From positions 1 through 64,000 of the forward strand of contig JAJFHE010000048.1 of assembly GCA_021775755.1 (NCBI GenBank): a stretch of 64,000 nt of DNA, read 5' to 3'. Shown here piece by piece: positions 44,112 to 53,391 of this stretch. The DNA is from Hyphomicrobiales bacterium. Lineage in GTDB: Bacteria; Pseudomonadota; Alphaproteobacteria; Rhizobiales; JAJFHB01. The notes below the pieces were generated by a model. It ran no database searches. It saw nothing but the letters and a program-made list of their open reading frames with translations, and was not told where the DNA came from. Position 1 is the first letter of the stretch. The number at the start of each line of letters is the position of its first letter. Both the position numbers and the translations under genes were made by a program.

Positions 44112-44953
44112 CCGTGCCCGGGTTGGGCAAGAAAGCGGCCGCCGCCGAGTTCTCCGGTCTCGTACAGGCCGACGAAGAAGCTGTAGGTATCATCCCATTT
44201 GGCGAAGTGAGAACTGCCGAAGCGTTCAACCGTCTGGTCTTTCAGACTGCGAAACATGGCAAGGCGATCAACAAGAATGGCGCGCCATACATCGCCCACG
44301 TCCTCAACTTCGACGACGCATCCTTCACGTTCAAGCCGGGTGCGATAGCTGTTGTGCGACCCAAGTTCGATAAATGCCATGTCGCGCTGCAGCCGTTGCC
44401 TCGTGCGTTGGGTAGTGCTGTCGGTTGCGAGGATGTCGGTAAAGGCCAAACGCCCGCCGGACTTCAGCACACGCACGCACTGCGCCACCAGCCGGTCTTT
44501 GTCCGGTATATGGCAGAACCCCTCCTGACTGATCACGGCATCGAAGGTCCCGTCGCCGAAAGGAAGGTCCAGCGCGTTGGCAGTCTGGAACGCGACCCGG
44601 TCGCCCAGCCCAACCATTGCGGTCAGCCTCTTTGCTCCTTCGACCCGGCTTTCGGTGAGGTCGACACCCGTTACACGGCATTCGTAATTGTGCGCCAGAT
44701 AACGACACGAACCTCCCAGACCGCAACACACGTCCAGAACATGGCAGCCATCATCGATACTTGCGAGTTCAGCGAGCGCATCATTCGCCGCAACTCCGCC
44801 GTAGTGGTCCTGATCGTAGTCCTGCAGGATATCTTCGGTGACAAGGGCCGGGTCAACCCCGTCCATTTGCAGCTTGTCGATAATCTGCTGCTCGCTGATC
44901 GGATGCGTTTCGTAGAACTCCGTTACGGCGCCAACGGGTAAATCCTGGGTCAT
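44108..44953 (-). CDS. SAM-dependent methyltransferase (UbiE/sarcosine-methyltransferase-like)
   Basis: 281 residues. Motif I VLDVCCGLGGSCRYLA, motif II region TGVDLTESRVEGAKRL and motif III (SQEGFCHIPDKDRLV and LKSGGRLAFTDI) form a class I methyltransferase. The shape is close to glycine/sarcosine/dimethylglycine methyltransferases and ubiquinone-type enzymes, but the N-terminal lead-in (LPVGAVTEFYETHPISEQQI) differs. Substrate not assignable. It stands alone on the minus strand, facing the LysR gene. Confidence 0.85.
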   Translation of the reverse strand: MTQDLPVGAVTEFYETHPISEQQIIDKLQMDGVDPALVTEDILQDYDQDHYGGVAANDALAELASIDDGCHVLDVCCGLGGSCRYLAHNYECRVTGVDLTESRVEGAKRLTAMVGLGDRVAFQTANALDLPFGDGTFDAVISQEGFCHIPDKDRLVAQCVRVLKSGGRLAFTDILATDSTTQRTRQRLQRDMAFIELGSHNSYRTRLEREGCVVEVEDVGDVWRAILVDRLAMFRSLKDQTVERFGSSHFAKWDDTYSFFVGLYETGELGGGRFLAQPGHG

Positions 44954-45221
44954 CTATGGTCTCCGGCTGCGGCCGATAATTTTACCATACCTGCACTCAA
45001 AACGACCCTTCGCATTCCGACATTGGGATAATAGGCCTGCAGGTTTGAAGTAGATTTCAAGCAACAGACTCGCATATCGCGATGCCTTACCGACGCAGCG
45101 AGTTTCAACATTAACGGGACGTTAGTCGACACCTGCAAGGCCGTCAGTTTCACGCACCTGGCTACCGCCGGGGTCCGCATCAATTTCGGTGCACTCGGCC
45201 GGTAGATCAAACCGGAACCGC

Positions 45222-45794
45222 TCAGCCAAGAAACTCTTCCGGCGGATTGCGCGGGTCGAAGGGGCGAAGGCGCGCGTTCTTCACAATCGGGATTGCCGGC
45301 AAAATAACCGGCGCGATGACAGCGAAACCGATCAGGATACCCATGGGGCGTTCGGGATCGTTTACGGCATTGGCGACGGCTAGCGCCAGAGCCGAAAAGT
45401 ACAAGGCCAGAAGCGCGACGAAACCAAGACGCAAGCGAGGGTTGCCGGTGGCAAATCTGGTAAGCCGGTTGGCACTTACCACTCGAATGCAGAGTTCGCG
45501 CACAAACGGGATGTAGACGTCCCGCATGTCCTGCGTTTTGCCAAAACCCGCGAAACGCGACGACGACAGATTGGCGATGTCGCCCGAGCTGCCGCGCAGC
45601 GTGCATTCCATCGGGGCGGAGCCCTTGAGCGCAAAGAGGCGCGGATATCTAAACAGGCGCACGACCCCCACGTCCGCGTAACCGACCCGGCCCTCGCCAC
45701 CGGGCCCCCGCCAAGTGAGCTCGTCCGGTCCAAGCGTGTAAGTGCGCTCTTTCTGAAACGCATTTTCGCGGACCGGCAGCGTCAGGTCGGTCAT
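45222..45794 (-). CDS. hypothetical membrane protein
   Basis: 190 residues, not recognised as a named family. A soluble N-terminal half (about 1-120) is followed by two transmembrane segments (LRLGFVALLALYFSALALA and GILIGFAVIAPVILPAIPI), then a basic tail. The N-terminal half contains YRLF-like beta-strand rich sequence with DELTWRGPGGEGRVGYADV, resembling PH-like domains of small bacterial membrane proteins. The 268 bases downstream hold only weak coding-like sequence. No operon partner is evident. Confidence 0.75.
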   Translation of the reverse strand: MTDLTLPVRENAFQKERTYTLGPDELTWRGPGGEGRVGYADVGVVRLFRYPRLFALKGSAPMECTLRGSSGDIANLSSSRFAGFGKTQDMRDVYIPFVRELCIRVVSANRLTRFATGNPRLRLGFVALLALYFSALALAVANAVNDPERPMGILIGFAVIAPVILPAIPIVKNARLRPFDPRNPPEEFLG

Positions 45795-45973
45795 GGTGGT
45801 GTTTCCCTAAATTCGAGCGACAGCGCGGGCGGCGACACTATCACCGGCCTTCAAGGCGCGGAACCCACCCCTCCGGCACCGGCGAAACTTGATATGTATC
45901 AAGGCCCCAAAACGGGGAGAGCCTAAGCTGATCCTTGATCAGGGCGGGGAAACAGCTTGCAGGAGGTGCAGCA

Positions 45974-46384
45974 ATGTACAATTCCATTCTGATTCCCATC
46001 GACATGGCCCACGCCGAAAAGGGCAAGCACTCCCTCAAGGCCGCCACGACACTGGCCGGCAAGGACACGAAGGTCCGGCTCGTCAATGTCGTCGAGGACA
46101 TCCCCACCTTTATCGCCGCGCAGCTGCCCTCGGGCGTTATCGACAAGGCCCGCGACGAGGCGAGCGAAGGTCTGAAGGCCTTCGCCAATGCCGCCGGTCT
46201 CAAGGCCGATACCGAGGTGCGCTCGGGGCGGCCCCACTCCGCGATCCTGTCGGCGGCGGAGGACTGCGAGGCCGACCTCATCATCATCGGGTCGCACCGG
46301 CCCGGCATGGCGGACTATCTGCTCGGATCGACGGCCGGGCGCGTTGTGCGGCATGCGACGTGCTCGGTACTCGTCATGCGATGA
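45974..46384 (+). CDS. universal stress protein
   Basis: 136 residues, single UspA domain. The N-terminus YNSILIPIDMAHAEKG, the central SGRPHSAILSAAEDCEADLIIIGSHRPG and LLGSTAGRVVRHATCSVLVMR are typical; the GSxxG/GSTAGRV pattern indicates ATP binding. AGGAGG at 45960-45965 selects the ATG at 45974 even though the frame opens earlier. It is expected in the cytosol, responding to starvation or redox stress. Confidence 0.93.
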   Translation: MYNSILIPIDMAHAEKGKHSLKAATTLAGKDTKVRLVNVVEDIPTFIAAQLPSGVIDKARDEASEGLKAFANAAGLKADTEVRSGRPHSAILSAAEDCEADLIIIGSHRPGMADYLLGSTAGRVVRHATCSVLVMR

Positions 46385-46502
46385 GCGGGCCGAATTAACG
46401 GCCGCGTTACTGCCTTGTAAGGTGCGTTCGCGGCCGCCGCGTGGTAAGGGGATCGGGCCTGTTAGAGGGCGGGCTTCGAGCAACCAACCGCGAGAGCAGA
46501 TC

Positions 46503-46988
46503 ATGATCCGCACCTCCATCAGCACCGCCGGCGCGGCGCTCGCCCTGCTTCTGGCCCTCTCGACCGGCGTTGCGCTCGCGTGTCAGCCACCGCCGCCCAT
46601 GAGCACAGCGGAGTTGTTCAATCAGTCCGCCGGTGTCGTACGGGCGCGCGTGACCCAATCGCGGCTGATCAATGTCTCCGAACTTGGTCAGGAGTGTACC
46701 GGCATTCACTGCGAGTTGCTCGAGATCACCCTCGATGTCTCCGAAACCTACAAAGATGGTGCCAGCATCAACGCCATCGTTTACAGCGCCACGCCCTATC
46801 TCTGCGTCGTGCCCGTCAGAACGGGTCTGGAGTATGTGCTGTTCCTGACGCGCACCGCGCGGTTTCCAAATGCGGTGTTCGTCAACGAATACTCCGACAT
46901 GGTGGGCCATCGCGGCCAACCGGTGATGGAGCGGGCAGCACTTTTGATTGCGGAGCTGAAAGAACTCGCATCGGGCGATTCACAATAA
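46503..46988 (+). CDS. secreted hypothetical protein, possibly NTR/TIMP-like
   Basis: 161 residues. A signal peptide (STAGAALALLLALSTGVALA) is followed by a mature start CQPPPP. Four cysteines remain (Cys after ALA, ECTGIHCEL, YLCVV). The arrangement of an N-terminal Cys, STAELFNQSAGVVRARV and a beta-rich remainder with YVLFLTR resembles tissue-inhibitor/netrin-like domains, but this is a loose resemblance. ATG 46503 is chosen because the signal peptide begins there; the frame upstream is a shadow of the stress-protein gene. Function unknown. Confidence 0.7.
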   Translation: MIRTSISTAGAALALLLALSTGVALACQPPPPMSTAELFNQSAGVVRARVTQSRLINVSELGQECTGIHCELLEITLDVSETYKDGASINAIVYSATPYLCVVPVRTGLEYVLFLTRTARFPNAVFVNEYSDMVGHRGQPVMERAALLIAELKELASGDSQ

Positions 46989-46999
46989 GCGGTCTAACG

Positions 47000-48142
47000 T
47001 CAGGCGGAAACCGAAACGGCGTCCGGCACCACCTGCCGCACACCTTCCACAAGCAGCCGGCCCGCCTCTTCGACGTCTTCGTGAGTGGTAAACCGTCCGA
47101 CGCTGAGCCGCACGGATGCAGCCGACAGCTCAGCGCTCAAGCCAATGGCCTCAAGCACATGAGAAGGGCGCATGCCGCCGCTGGCGCAGGCAGATCCGGT
47201 CGAGGCCGCAAGCCCCGGACAGGCGAGCAGCCATTGTTCCGCATCGACGCCGGGAACAGAGACGTTGAGGCAACCGGGCAAGCGGCCCTCTGCCGGACCG
47301 TTCAGCACGAGACCGCGAACGGCACCCCGCAGGTGCTCGTAAAGTGAGTCCGTCAGTTCGGCTAAATGGTTGATTTGCAAAGGTAGCTCTTCGACAGCAA
47401 TTCGAGCCGCGGCGCCCATGCCGACGACAAGCGGCGCCGAGACGGTGCCGGCACGCAAGCCGCCCTGCTGCGCACCGCCATGCAGGATCGGCTGCAGCTT
47501 CGTGCCCTGGCGCGCATAGAGAATGCCAATGCCGAGCGGCCCGTAGAACTTGTGCGCGGAGAGCGACAGGAGATCTACACCGAGAGCGCCGACATCGATT
47601 GCCATCCGTCCCGCCGCCTGCACGGCGTCCGTGTGAAAGGCAATGCCGCGCGCCCGACAGAGACCGGCAATTTCGGCAAGGGGCTCGATGGTGCCGATTT
47701 CATTGTTGGCAAGCATGACCGAAACGAGCGCCGTATTGTCGGTGAGCGCCGCCTCCAGTTCCGCAACATCGATGCGCCCTTCGCTGTCAACGCCAACGAT
47801 GCGGCGTTCAAAGCCCTGCGGCTCAAGCGCTGCAGCCGAGTTCAGGACGCAGGGGTGTTCGATGGCGGAAACGACGATGCGGCCCGGCCCCCGTGCCGAC
47901 GCAACGCCCTTGATGGCGAGGTTGTTGGCTTCGGTGGCGCCGGAGGTAAAGACGATCTCGGATGCGCGCGCGCCGATCATCGTGGCAATCGCGCGGCGCG
48001 CCTCATCGACGGCTTCCGCCGCTTTCCAGCCGAAACCGTGCGCGGCGTGCGGATTGCCGGGCCCGAAATCAAGCACGGCGTCCATCGCCGCACGCACGCG
48101 CGGGTCAAGCTGTGTGGTTCCCAGGTTGTCGAGATAGATCAT
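47000..48142 (-). CDS. cysteine desulfurase (NifS/IscS class)
   Basis: 380 residues, class V aminotransferase. The PLP lysine is in SLSAHKFYGPLG and the catalytic Cys in STGSACASGGMRPSHVL; the N-terminus YLDNLGTTQLDP fits. It liberates sulfur from cysteine as a persulfide. It directly follows the purine-uptake and xanthine-dehydrogenase block on the same strand (65-base gap), and no iscU or suf genes are nearby. In Rhodobacter capsulatus a dedicated NifS-like enzyme with XdhC sulfurates the molybdenum cofactor of xanthine dehydrogenase, which is the best reading here. Confidence 0.93.
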   Translation of the reverse strand: MIYLDNLGTTQLDPRVRAAMDAVLDFGPGNPHAAHGFGWKAAEAVDEARRAIATMIGARASEIVFTSGATEANNLAIKGVASARGPGRIVVSAIEHPCVLNSAAALEPQGFERRIVGVDSEGRIDVAELEAALTDNTALVSVMLANNEIGTIEPLAEIAGLCRARGIAFHTDAVQAAGRMAIDVGALGVDLLSLSAHKFYGPLGIGILYARQGTKLQPILHGGAQQGGLRAGTVSAPLVVGMGAAARIAVEELPLQINHLAELTDSLYEHLRGAVRGLVLNGPAEGRLPGCLNVSVPGVDAEQWLLACPGLAASTGSACASGGMRPSHVLEAIGLSAELSAASVRLSVGRFTTHEDVEEAGRLLVEGVRQVVPDAVSVSA

Positions 48143-48207
48143 CGGACCATGATACCAAAACGGCCGCCGGCAATCACCAGCGGCCGTTCCGACATTTCAC
48201 AGCGCTG

Positions 48208-49299
48208 CTACGGCAGGGTGCCCTGCACGCCTTCGACATAGTAATCCATCGACAGGAGATCCCCGTCGCTTAGAACCTCGCCGGCGGGAACACGTTCGGT
48301 TCCGGAATTATCGTTGACCGGCCCGGCGAAGGGATGCAGTTCGCCATTCGAGATGGCCTCTCGCGCGGTTTCGACCTGCGCCCGTACATCTGCCGGCACC
48401 GCATCGTTCAGCGGCGCGAGCTCGACCATATCCTGGGCAATACCGCCCCAGACATCGGTCGAGGAGGCACCGCCGCCAAGAACCGCATTCACGCTGTCGA
48501 TGTAGTAGCCGTTCCAGACGTGAGTGCTGGCGGTCAGATGGGCGTCGGGCCCGTATTTCGACATGTCGGAGTGATAGCCGATGGCATAAACCTCACGGTC
48601 CTGCGCGGCCTGAACCACTGCCGTGGAGTCGGTGTGTTGGGTCACCACGTCGGCGCCCTGGTCGATGAGGGCTTCGGCGGCTTCGCGTTCTTTGCCGGGA
48701 TCGTACCAGGACGACACCCAGACGACACGAACCTCGATGTCCGGATTGACACTGCGGGCGCCGCGCGTAAACGCGTTGATGCCGCGCACGACTTCGGGGA
48801 TAGGGAACGCCGCCACATAGCCGATGATGTTCGACTTGGTCATGGAGCCGGCGACGATGCCGGTCAGGTAGCGGCCTTCGTAGAAGCGTGCGAGATAGGT
48901 CGAGACGTTATCAGAGCGCTTGTAGCCCGTGGCATGGGCGAAGGTGACATTCGGGAACTGTCGCGCGACCTTGATGGTCGGGTTCATGTAGCCGAACGAT
49001 GTCGTGAAAATCAGCGTATTGCCATCGGCGGCAAGTTGGCGGATGACGCGCTCGGCATCGGCACCTTCAGGCACCGATTCCACGTAGCTCGTGTCTATGC
49101 GGTCGCCGAACTCGGCAATGATCGCCTGGCGTCCCAGTTCATGCTGGTAGGTCCAGCCGGCATCGCCGATCGGGCTCACATAGACGAAGCCGATTTTCAA
49201 CGGATCATCGGCCCGCAGCAGCCCTGCGCCCGCGGCCACCGCGATAACCGCGACCGCAAAGAACGCGGTTATTCGTTGCAATTTCTGGTCTGTTTTCAT
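48208..49299 (-). CDS. BMP-family ABC transporter substrate-binding protein
   Basis: 363 residues with a signal peptide (FAVAVIAVAAGAGLLRA). The mature part begins PLKIGFVYVSPIGDAGWTYQHELG, the basic-membrane-protein (BMP/PnrA) signature. The family binds nucleosides or purine bases in the periplasm. A GGGAGA ribosome site precedes ATG 49299. It is followed by the cysteine desulfurase and preceded by two permeases and a double ATPase, the complete importer. Position inside the purine block supports a purine or purine-nucleoside ligand. Confidence 0.93.
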   Translation of the reverse strand: MKTDQKLQRITAFFAVAVIAVAAGAGLLRADDPLKIGFVYVSPIGDAGWTYQHELGRQAIIAEFGDRIDTSYVESVPEGADAERVIRQLAADGNTLIFTTSFGYMNPTIKVARQFPNVTFAHATGYKRSDNVSTYLARFYEGRYLTGIVAGSMTKSNIIGYVAAFPIPEVVRGINAFTRGARSVNPDIEVRVVWVSSWYDPGKEREAAEALIDQGADVVTQHTDSTAVVQAAQDREVYAIGYHSDMSKYGPDAHLTASTHVWNGYYIDSVNAVLGGGASSTDVWGGIAQDMVELAPLNDAVPADVRAQVETAREAISNGELHPFAGPVNDNSGTERVPAGEVLSDGDLLSMDYYVEGVQGTLP

Positions 49300-49350
49300 T
49301 GTGTTATCTCCCTTTACCTGAACTACATGTAAGCTGTGACCGGACGCTGC

Positions 49351-50280
49351 TCAGGCGCCCGGGTGGAATGGTTTGCCGAGCGATGCGGGCGCATTCAACC
49401 GGATCTTGGTGGCATCGCGCGAGATCATCGCGAGCACGATGACGGTGGCAAGATAGGGCAACGTGGCGACCAGATGGGACGAGACGTCGTACCCCACTGC
49501 CTGCACGTGCAGGCTCAAAATGGTGATGCCGCCGAAGAGATAGGCTCCGATCAAAACGCGTCCCGGACGCCAGGTTGCGAACACGACCAGCGCCAGCGCG
49601 ATCCAGCCGCGCCCCGCCGTCATGTTTTCCGCCCACTGCGGCGTATAGACGAGCGAGAGATAGGCGCCCGCCAGCCCCGCCATGGCGCCCCCGAACATAA
49701 CGGCCAAAAAGCGGATCTTCACGACCGAATAGCCGATGGCGTGGGCCGCATGATGCGACTCACCTACGGCGCGCAGGATAAGACCGCCACGCGAGTGGAA
49801 GAGGAACCACGAGACAAGCGCGAACATGACGATCGAGAAATAAATCAATGCGTCATGATTAAAGAGCAACGGCCCGACGATCGGGATGTCAGCGAGGAAC
49901 GGGATGGGGATCGGCTTCAGACCCTCGATCGGCGTACCGACAAAGTCGAGGCCGATGAACGCGGACATGCCGATACCGAAAATCGTCAGCGCCAGACCGG
50001 TCGCCACCTGGTTGGTGAGAAGCACCTGGGTCAGCGTGCCGAACACGAGCGACAGGAGGATGCCGGCGGCAATCGCGGCGAGGATGCCGAAATAGGGATT
50101 GCCGGTGAGCACCGTCGCAATGAATCCGGCAACGGCGCCGACGAGCATCATGCCCTCCACACCGAGGTTCAGCACGCCGGACTTTTCGGCAATCAGTTCG
50201 CCGAGCGCCGCAAAGACAAGCGGCGTACCGGCACGAATGGTTCCGACAAGAATGGCAATTGCGGTGTCCATACCATCCAT
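49351..50280 (-). CDS. ABC transporter permease (BMP/nucleoside type)
   Basis: 309 residues, around eight to nine hydrophobic segments of the BPD_transp_2 permease family. GELIAEKSGVLNLGVEGMMLVGAVAGF is the conserved N-terminal signature, and PTGRGWIALALVVFATWRPG-type residues lie in the later loop that contacts the ATPase. It partners with the permease encoded immediately upstream (4-base gap) as a heterodimer in the inner membrane. Confidence 0.93.
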   Translation of the reverse strand: MDGMDTAIAILVGTIRAGTPLVFAALGELIAEKSGVLNLGVEGMMLVGAVAGFIATVLTGNPYFGILAAIAAGILLSLVFGTLTQVLLTNQVATGLALTIFGIGMSAFIGLDFVGTPIEGLKPIPIPFLADIPIVGPLLFNHDALIYFSIVMFALVSWFLFHSRGGLILRAVGESHHAAHAIGYSVVKIRFLAVMFGGAMAGLAGAYLSLVYTPQWAENMTAGRGWIALALVVFATWRPGRVLIGAYLFGGITILSLHVQAVGYDVSSHLVATLPYLATVIVLAMISRDATKIRLNAPASLGKPFHPGA

Positions 50281-50284
50281 GGCG

Positions 50285-51358
50285 TCAGGCCTCCTTGGGC
50301 GTGGCCGTCAGCTTGATGCGGTAGCGCACCAGAACTTCCGAACCGAGAACGAAAAACAGGAGCAGTCCCTGGAACACACCGGTGACCGCAAGTGGCAGGT
50401 TGAGATTGATCTGCAGCGACTCGCCGCCGAGATACATGAGCGACATCAAAAGGCTCGCCAGCACAATGCCAAACGGATGCAGGCGCCCGAGAAAGGCAAC
50501 GATGATCGCGGCGAACCCGTAGCCCGGCGAGACAACGGGCTGCAGCTGGCCAATGGTTCCCGACACTTCCGAGATCCCGGCAAGCCCGGCGAGCGCCCCC
50601 GAGACAAGGAAGCTCAGGAGCACGACACCTTTCTGGCTGTAGCCCGCATAGGCGGCAGCCGCCGGCGCCTGGCCTGCGACCTGGACCTTGAAGCCCTGAA
50701 AGGTGCGTGACATGAAGATCCACACGATGATCGTTACAATCACCGCCAGGATGACGCCGGCATGAAGTCTCGTGCCCTCCACCAGAACCGGCATCAGGCC
50801 ATAGTCGTTGAAGAGCCGGGTTTCGGGGAAATTAAAGCCGTCCGGATCGCGCCACGGCCCGTGCACCAGATAGCCGAGAAACTGGATCGCGACATAGGTC
50901 AGCATCAAGCTGGTGAGGATCTCGTTGGCATTGAAGCGGTTCTTGAGGATTGCGGGAATGGCGCCCCAGGCGAGCCCGCCCGCGGCACCGGCAATCAACA
51001 TCAGCGGCAGCAGCCATATGCCTTCATTTCCCCAGAAGGCGAGCGCCACGCCACCGCCGCAGATGGCGCCCATGGTGAGTTGGCCTTCAGCACCGATGTT
51101 CCAGACATTGCCGCGAAAACCAACCGACAGGCCGACGGCGCAAAGCAGCAAGGGCGTTGCCTTGATGGCCCACTCGCCAATGCCGTAGACGCTGGTCAAC
51201 GGCCGCACAAAGAAGGTGTAGAGCGCCAGAAAGGGATCGCGGCCGAGTGCCGTAAACAGGATGACGCCCGTGATGACGGTAAGTGCCGCCGCAATGAGCG
51301 GCGTCGCATACTGCATCCATTTCGACGAGGTCTGGCGCGGTTCAAGCCGGAGCAGCAT
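50285..51358 (-). CDS. ABC transporter permease (BMP/nucleoside type)
   Basis: 357 residues, BPD_transp_2 family. Hydrophobic segments start with MQYATPLIAAALTVITGVILF, and WNIGAEGQLTMGAICGGGVAL is the conserved signature. AGGAGG six bases before 51358 sets this ATG, which lies inside the end of the ATPase gene (17-base overlap); upstream ATG codons in frame lack a site. It is the second half of the membrane channel for the purine or nucleoside importer. Confidence 0.93.
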   Translation of the reverse strand: MLLRLEPRQTSSKWMQYATPLIAAALTVITGVILFTALGRDPFLALYTFFVRPLTSVYGIGEWAIKATPLLLCAVGLSVGFRGNVWNIGAEGQLTMGAICGGGVALAFWGNEGIWLLPLMLIAGAAGGLAWGAIPAILKNRFNANEILTSLMLTYVAIQFLGYLVHGPWRDPDGFNFPETRLFNDYGLMPVLVEGTRLHAGVILAVIVTIIVWIFMSRTFQGFKVQVAGQAPAAAAYAGYSQKGVVLLSFLVSGALAGLAGISEVSGTIGQLQPVVSPGYGFAAIIVAFLGRLHPFGIVLASLLMSLMYLGGESLQINLNLPLAVTGVFQGLLLFFVLGSEVLVRYRIKLTATPKEA

Positions 51359-52883
51359 GGTGCACCTCCTGTGTCGCATCGGCAAATTGCCCGCTCATCC
51401 AGCGGCCGATCTCTTCGACATTGGTCTCGCTCGTCGGTCTGACAGGCGACAGCCGCCCCTCCGAGATCACGGCAATGCTGTCGCAGATTTCAAACAGTTC
51501 ATCGAGATCTTCCGATACCACCAGTACCGAGGCCCCGCGTGACGCCAGGTCGATAATCGCCTGATGAATGATCGTCGCCGCGCCGACATCGACGCCCCAG
51601 GTCGGGTGGCCCAGAACCAGAATCTTCGGCTCCAGCATGATTTCGCGGCCGATGATGAATTTCTGCAGGTTGCCGCCGGAAAGGCTCTTTGCTTCCGCGT
51701 CGATGCCATCGGAACGCACGTCGAAGTTTTTCCGGATGCGCGTTGCATAGTCGCGCATGTGACCGAAATCGATGAAGCCCTGCGGCGATACCATTTCGTG
51801 CTGGTAGGAGGTAAGCAGCGCATTGTTGGCAAGCGACATTTCCGGCACCGCGCCGCGGCCGAGCCGCTCTTCGGGCACGAAAGCGAGACCACGCGCGCGC
51901 CGGCGCGCCGGCGACACGGTTGCCACGCCCTCACCGTCAATCCGGATCATGTCGGATCTGGGCGAAATCAACTCGCCGTTGATCGCGGCAAGCAGCTCCT
52001 TTTGGCCGTTACCGGCAACGCCCGCGATGCCCAGAACCTCTCCCTTCCGGACGGTGAGATCGATGCCATTGAGATCCGTGCCGTGCGGGTCGGGCGACGG
52101 GATCGCAAGACCGTGCAAACTCAGCTGTGTCTCGCCTTCAAGGGCGCGGCCATCGCGTTTGCAGACCGGTAGCTCGGAACCGATCATCATTTCCGCAAGG
52201 CTCTTCGGCGTTTCCTCACGCGGGGTGCAATGCGCCGTCACCTTGCCGCCCCGCAGCACGGTGGCGCTGTCGCAAAGCACCTGAATTTCCTCAAGCTTGT
52301 GGGAGATATAAAGGATGCTGCAGCCTTCGCTTGAGAGCCGCTGCAATGTTTCGAAAAGCTTCTCGACTTCCTGCGGCGTCAGCACCGATGTCGGCTCATC
52401 CATGATCAGGACTTTCGGGTCCTGCACCAGGCAGCGGATGATCTCAACGCGCTGGCGCTCGCCGACGGAGAGCGCATGGACGTGCTGATGCGGGTTGATC
52501 GGCAGGCCGTAACGCTCTGAAATCTCTTCGATTTCCGATGTCAGCACTTTCAAATCATGCGCTTCGTCGATGCCGAGCGAAATGTTCTCCGCCACCGTCA
52601 GCGTATCGAACAGGTTGAAGTGCTGGAACACCATGCCGATGCCGAGGGCGCGCGCCTGGCTCGGATTTGCGATGTGCACGGGCGCCCCGTTCCACAGGAT
52701 TTCGCCCGCATCGGCGCGCACCACGCCATAAATGATCTTGACCAGCGTCGACTTGCCGGCGCCGTTCTCGCCAAGCAGCGCATGCACTTCACCGGGCAGG
52801 ATGGCGAGGTCAATTGCATCGTTCGCAAGCACGCCGGGATACTGCTTGGTGATCCCTTTAAGTTCCAGTTGTGATGTCGACAA
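51342..52883 (-). CDS. ABC transporter ATP-binding protein, double-domain (BMP/nucleoside type)
   Basis: 513 residues with two ABC domains. Domain 1 has Walker A LGENGAGKST, the signature LSVGERQRVEI and Walker B VLIMDEPTS. Domain 2 has the degenerate GVAGNGQKEL Walker A, a SLSGGNLQKFI signature and the weaker Walker-B-region VLGHPTWGVD (normally DEPTxG-like), as usual in this family. A TTG start at 52883 (MSTSQLELKG) has GGGAGGG just upstream and gives the usual length; the long upstream frame covers the deaminase gene antisense. Confidence 0.92.
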   Translation of the reverse strand: MSTSQLELKGITKQYPGVLANDAIDLAILPGEVHALLGENGAGKSTLVKIIYGVVRADAGEILWNGAPVHIANPSQARALGIGMVFQHFNLFDTLTVAENISLGIDEAHDLKVLTSEIEEISERYGLPINPHQHVHALSVGERQRVEIIRCLVQDPKVLIMDEPTSVLTPQEVEKLFETLQRLSSEGCSILYISHKLEEIQVLCDSATVLRGGKVTAHCTPREETPKSLAEMMIGSELPVCKRDGRALEGETQLSLHGLAIPSPDPHGTDLNGIDLTVRKGEVLGIAGVAGNGQKELLAAINGELISPRSDMIRIDGEGVATVSPARRRARGLAFVPEERLGRGAVPEMSLANNALLTSYQHEMVSPQGFIDFGHMRDYATRIRKNFDVRSDGIDAEAKSLSGGNLQKFIIGREIMLEPKILVLGHPTWGVDVGAATIIHQAIIDLASRGASVLVVSEDLDELFEICDSIAVISEGRLSPVRPTSETNVEEIGRWMSGQFADATQEVHHAAPA

Positions 52884-52914
52884 AGCGCCCTCCCCGCACT
52901 CTAACGCGTGCTTC

Positions 52915-53391
52915 CTAATACATGATTTTGTCGGGCTTAACCCGCCATTCCTCGAAGATATCCCGCGCTTCCTGAAGCTCGACGTGACGCATTTCAATGG
53001 CGCGGTCTTCGATCTCTTTCGGGATTTCGCGGTAGATGTGATCGTCGTCAAATCCGATATCCGCGGCATCCTTGCGCGTGTTGGCAAAGTAAACCGCGTC
53101 GAGGCGCGCCCAGTAGATTGCCGCCAGACACATCGGGCACGGCTCGCAGCTTGTGTAGATGACGCAGCCTTCCAGCGAGAACGTCCCAAGCGCGGTGCAC
53201 GCCTCGCGGATTGCCGAAACCTCAGCGTGCGCGGTCGGATCGTTGGCGCTTGTGACCTTGTTGAACCCCTCGGACACGATCTCGCCATCGCGGACGATCA
53301 CCGCACCGAAGGGACCGCCGAGATTGGCGCGCATGCGTTCAGCCGACAGCTCAATGGCGCGGCCCATAAATCTGGCGTGGGCGTCAGACAT
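52915..53391 (-). CDS. guaD: guanine deaminase (nucleoside/CMP deaminase fold)
   Basis: 158 residues. The zinc site is HAEVSAIREA (His and catalytic Glu) with CEPCPMCLAA supplying two Cys, the cytidine-deaminase superfamily layout. Length, GGPFGAVIVRDGE and a C-terminal RDIFEEWRVKPDKIMY resemble bacterial GuaD, which converts guanine to xanthine. The ATG at 53391 overlaps the xdhC stop region (8 bases); the longer frame upstream is a shadow. Its product feeds the adjacent xanthine dehydrogenase. Confidence 0.87.
   Translation of the reverse strand: MSDAHARFMGRAIELSAERMRANLGGPFGAVIVRDGEIVSEGFNKVTSANDPTAHAEVSAIREACTALGTFSLEGCVIYTSCEPCPMCLAAIYWARLDAVYFANTRKDAADIGFDDDHIYREIPKEIEDRAIEMRHVELQEARDIFEEWRVKPDKIMY

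Noticed and set aside
44950-45606. 218-codon minus-strand frame overlapping the membrane-protein gene
   Set aside because: It overlaps a better frame with two membrane segments and shows no protein-like features.
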